Origin: Solobacterium sp.
GTDB lineage: Bacteria; Bacillota_I; Bacilli_A; Erysipelotrichales; Erysipelotrichaceae
Length of the DNA: 16,695 nucleotides
Direction of reading: 5' to 3'
Assembly (NCBI GenBank): GCA_017543025.1
Contig: JAFYGX010000236.1
Span: forward strand, 1 to 16,695
Part shown: positions 14,567-16,695 of the stretch, piece by piece
Position numbering within the stretch: the first letter of the stretch is position 1
Layout of the letters: each line of letters opens with the position of its first letter
Program-made: the position numbers and the translations under genes
The notes under the pieces: model-generated
The model's input: the letters and a program-made list of their open reading frames with translations, nothing else
Told to the model about the DNA's origin: nothing
Databases searched by the model: none

Positions 14567-14975
14567 ATATCATAGCAGCGCACATTGCAAATACCTGACA
14601 CAATACCATATTATCTGGTGTCCGAAATACAGATATCCGGTACTGACTCCTGAACGGCAAAATCGGCTCAGGACCATCCTTACAGAAATCTGCTATAAAT
14701 ACCGGTACAATATCAAAGCTCTTAAAATCATGCCTGACCACATCCATATTTTTGTTGATATCCCGCAAACTGTAGCGCCAAGTGATGCAGTTCGTACGCT
14801 TAAGAGCATTTCTGCTGTCAGGATGCTTCAGGATGATCCGTCCCTGCGACAGTTTTATTCCAGATGCGGTGTTCTATGGAGCAAAGGACATTTTGTTTCT
14901 TCTGTCGGACAGGTGAGTGCTGCTGCTGTACAGAAATACATTAAGGAACAAAAGCATGCCGAAACAAAGGATTAA
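14550..14975 (+). CDS. tnpA: IS200/IS605-family Y1 HUH transposase TnpA
   Basis: A 141-residue single-strand transposase of usual family length. The metal-binding HUH motif is H64-I-H66 in MPDHIHIFV and the catalytic tyrosine is Y130 in VQKYIKEQ. The N-terminal HCKYLTQYHIIWCPKYRYPVL and the central WSKGHFVSSVG segments are diagnostic. TnpA excises and inserts one strand of DNA using the subterminal hairpins. The start could be GTG 14547, ATG 14550 or ATG 14556; all overlap the end of the ribbon-helix-helix gene. The reading frame is intact, so the enzyme may be active. Confidence 0.93.
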   Translation: MTMNNEYHSSAHCKYLTQYHIIWCPKYRYPVLTPERQNRLRTILTEICYKYRYNIKALKIMPDHIHIFVDIPQTVAPSDAVRTLKSISAVRMLQDDPSLRQFYSRCGVLWSKGHFVSSVGQVSAAAVQKYIKEQKHAETKD

Positions 14976-16680
14976 ACACGTTCGAACTGACTATGAAACA
15001 GCACGCATAAAATACCGGAGCGCCTGTCCACGGCATGTTGTTACATTTGAAACGGACATGACAGAAGACCAGAAGCGGCATGTCTTCGCTTACAGCGAAC
15101 GGCTCCGCATCATGGGAAACAATGCCGTTGGTGTGTTAAAGCGCCGAATGGAACAGCTGATGCGCACAAAAGAATACCGGGCTCTTCTGAAAGATTACGG
15201 ATGGCACCGTGAGCATATGAAAGACCTTGACGAATCTTCTGACAAATACAAGTGGCTGGATGATGAGCGTAAGGCTATTGGCGCTAAAATGGAGGACATG
15301 CAGAAAAAGTTCCGTGTCACTTTCCAGGATGTCAGGGAACTCACTTCAATGAAAGCCGGCGACTATGATGTTGTTTCTATATTTGCGCTTGCTCGCGGCG
15401 AGGATATCTGGGGCGCGTGCAAAAAAATCCTTTATGGCAATGGAAAGCACCTGCATTTCAGAAAACGCGGGGATCTTCCGGTCGTACGCGCAAAACAGAT
15501 AGAGCGTGGAATTACCATGCGCTTCGTCAATGGACGGATCGTCTTCAAGATGAATGAGATCGGCCAGTTTCATATCCGCCGTAATCCGAAGGATCTTTTC
15601 CTCGAAGATGAATATGCGGCGCTTTGTGCCTATCTCACTAATCCATCAGCGGAACAGACCCGGGTAGAACAGCTGATCAAAAACAACTGCCTGATCCCTG
15701 TATTTCGTCCGTGCTACGTCAGTCTGGTATGCCGTGAAATCCGTGGCAAACTTCGTGTCTACGTGCAAATTACTATAGCGGATAACCCGGTCTTGAAGCG
15801 CAGGAAAGACGGAAGCCGCCGGCACGATTTCAGCAAAATCGGCCGTGTCGGCTGCGACAACGGATCACAGAGCTTTGCCATCGTCAGTAAGGACGTGGTT
15901 TTACTCGAAAACACGGCAGAACGCGGCGGTAAATCCACAAAAGTACGCGAAAAACTTATCAGGCAGCGTCAGCGCAAGCTGGATCATTCCCGTAAAAAAA
16001 CAAACCCGGAGCGCTTCAATCCTGATGGCACCTATAAAAAAGGCACACACGGCAAAATGAAGAAATCTAAGCATTATCGCAGGCTGCAATACCTTGTACA
16101 GGAACAGCAGCGACGGGAGGCCGACAGCCGCAAATATGCCATACAGGAAGACGCAAACCGAATCCGGTCTCTTGGTAATGAGCTGGTTATAGAGCCGTCC
16201 AATGCAAAAGCGCTGCAAAGGCGATCCAAAAAACCTGCAGAGAAGTCTGATAAGACCATCGAGGTTAAACAAAAGGATGGTTTAACCAAAACAGTACAAA
16301 AAAACAAACGCAAAAAGCGTTTCGGCCGTTCCGTGCTTCATCGGTGCCCCGGTGCTTTTCAGGCAGACCTGAAAAAGAAGTTTGGCAACGGGTATCATGA
16401 AGTTGCCGGAAACTTCCGTGCAAGCCAGTACGACCACATAATGGACAACTACATAAAAAAGAAACTCGACGAGCGATGGCACACCTTCCTTGATGGAAGA
16501 AAAGTCCAGCGCGACATTTATTCAGCATTTCTGTTGTTCTGCAGCAACAATGACTATAAAGCTCCGGACAGAGAAATCTGTCTGGCGGCATTTGACCATT
16601 TCTTCAAGATGCATGAAGCACTGATAGAAAGTAAAGTTCACAACCATCTTAACATCTGCAACTCAGGGATAAACGTCTGA
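14956..16680 (+). CDS. tnpB: TnpB-type RuvC nuclease, long form lacking the zinc ribbon
   Basis: A 574-residue protein, clearly longer than the roughly 400 residues usual for TnpB. RuvC-I is GCDNGSQ with D301, RuvC-II is VIEPSNAKAL with E413, and RuvC-III is VQRDIYSAFLL with D520, so all three acidic residues are present. Where TnpB normally has a CxxC...CxxC ribbon between RuvC-II and III (here about 455-515), there is HRCPGAF, then a NFRASQYDH segment, with a single Cys. TnpB proteins are RNA-guided nucleases that help the transposon persist. ATG 14956 has AAGGAA 7 nt upstream and overlaps tnpA by 20 nt. The element's right end and any guide RNA are past the window. Confidence 0.88.
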   Translation: MPKQRIKHVRTDYETARIKYRSACPRHVVTFETDMTEDQKRHVFAYSERLRIMGNNAVGVLKRRMEQLMRTKEYRALLKDYGWHREHMKDLDESSDKYKWLDDERKAIGAKMEDMQKKFRVTFQDVRELTSMKAGDYDVVSIFALARGEDIWGACKKILYGNGKHLHFRKRGDLPVVRAKQIERGITMRFVNGRIVFKMNEIGQFHIRRNPKDLFLEDEYAALCAYLTNPSAEQTRVEQLIKNNCLIPVFRPCYVSLVCREIRGKLRVYVQITIADNPVLKRRKDGSRRHDFSKIGRVGCDNGSQSFAIVSKDVVLLENTAERGGKSTKVREKLIRQRQRKLDHSRKKTNPERFNPDGTYKKGTHGKMKKSKHYRRLQYLVQEQQRREADSRKYAIQEDANRIRSLGNELVIEPSNAKALQRRSKKPAEKSDKTIEVKQKDGLTKTVQKNKRKKRFGRSVLHRCPGAFQADLKKKFGNGYHEVAGNFRASQYDHIMDNYIKKKLDERWHTFLDGRKVQRDIYSAFLLFCSNNDYKAPDREICLAAFDHFFKMHEALIESKVHNHLNICNSGINV

Positions 16681-16695
16681 GGTAAATACACATAT

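Larger units (their letters stand above)
14250..16695 (+). mobile_element. IS200/IS605-family insertion sequence, right end outside the window
   Basis: The element holds a left-end hairpin (14264-14286), a ribbon-helix-helix gene, tnpA and tnpB, all on the plus strand with overlapping reading frames. The exact left boundary is not readable, because this family makes no target duplication and has no terminal inverted repeats; 14250 is an estimate. The right subterminal hairpin must lie past 16695. The leader at 14290-14360 is clearly more AT-rich than the chromosomal genes to the left. It inserted upstream of, and divergent from, the esterase promoter. Confidence 0.85.

Noticed and set aside
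14956..16680. TnpB as a CRISPR Cas12 effector
   Set aside because: It overlaps tnpA within an IS200/IS605 element, and no CRISPR array or cas genes are present.

Overview
This window comes from a Bacillota (Firmicutes) genome of intermediate GC, most likely an Erysipelotrichia- or Clostridia-type gut anaerobe. The evidence is AGGAGG-type ribosome binding sites, hairpin plus T-run terminators, a lipoprotein next to VTC and DUF4956 genes, and a DUF6110/P-type ATPase pair. The taxon is inferred from gene content. No rRNA, tRNA or CRISPR array was seen.

Layout, left to right. (1) 35-1266: a TetR regulator with its own promoter and an operator-like palindrome, followed after 2 nt by an alpha-helical protein with five 11-residue repeats, then a terminator. 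(2) 1281-5220: an operon of a VTC-type polyphosphate polymerase, a DUF4956 membrane protein and a large secreted beta-helical 'carbohydrate-binding' lipoprotein. It is preceded by five TTC-containing repeats spaced 12, 12, 11 and 11 bp, resembling a binding array for a PhoP/OmpR-type response regulator. (3) 5358-10213: a tightly coupled housekeeping operon (YtcJ-like amidohydrolase, GNAT acetyltransferase, HflX GTPase, M18 aminopeptidase). All three junctions are 4-nt ATGA overlaps, and the operon ends in a strong terminator.

(4) 10310-12911: a DUF6110 small membrane protein and a P1B-type ATPase with an unusual Ser-Cys-Ala motif in place of the CPC-type motif and no CxxC metal-binding domain. 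This pairing resembles the fezA-fezB core of ferrosome (iron-storage organelle) loci and is the most interesting candidate system here. A nested palindrome lies upstream and a bidirectional terminator downstream. (5) 12941-14219, minus strand: an esterase of the alpha/beta-hydrolase fold and a small protein of unknown role, expressed from a promoter bracketed by a perfect 10-bp inverted repeat.

(6) About 14250 to the end: an IS200/IS605-type element with a left-end hairpin carrying a bulged T, a small ribbon-helix-helix gene, a Y1 HUH transposase (tnpA) and a long TnpB nuclease that keeps its RuvC acidic residues but lacks the Cys4 zinc ribbon. The right end, and any guide RNA encoded there, lie beyond the window.
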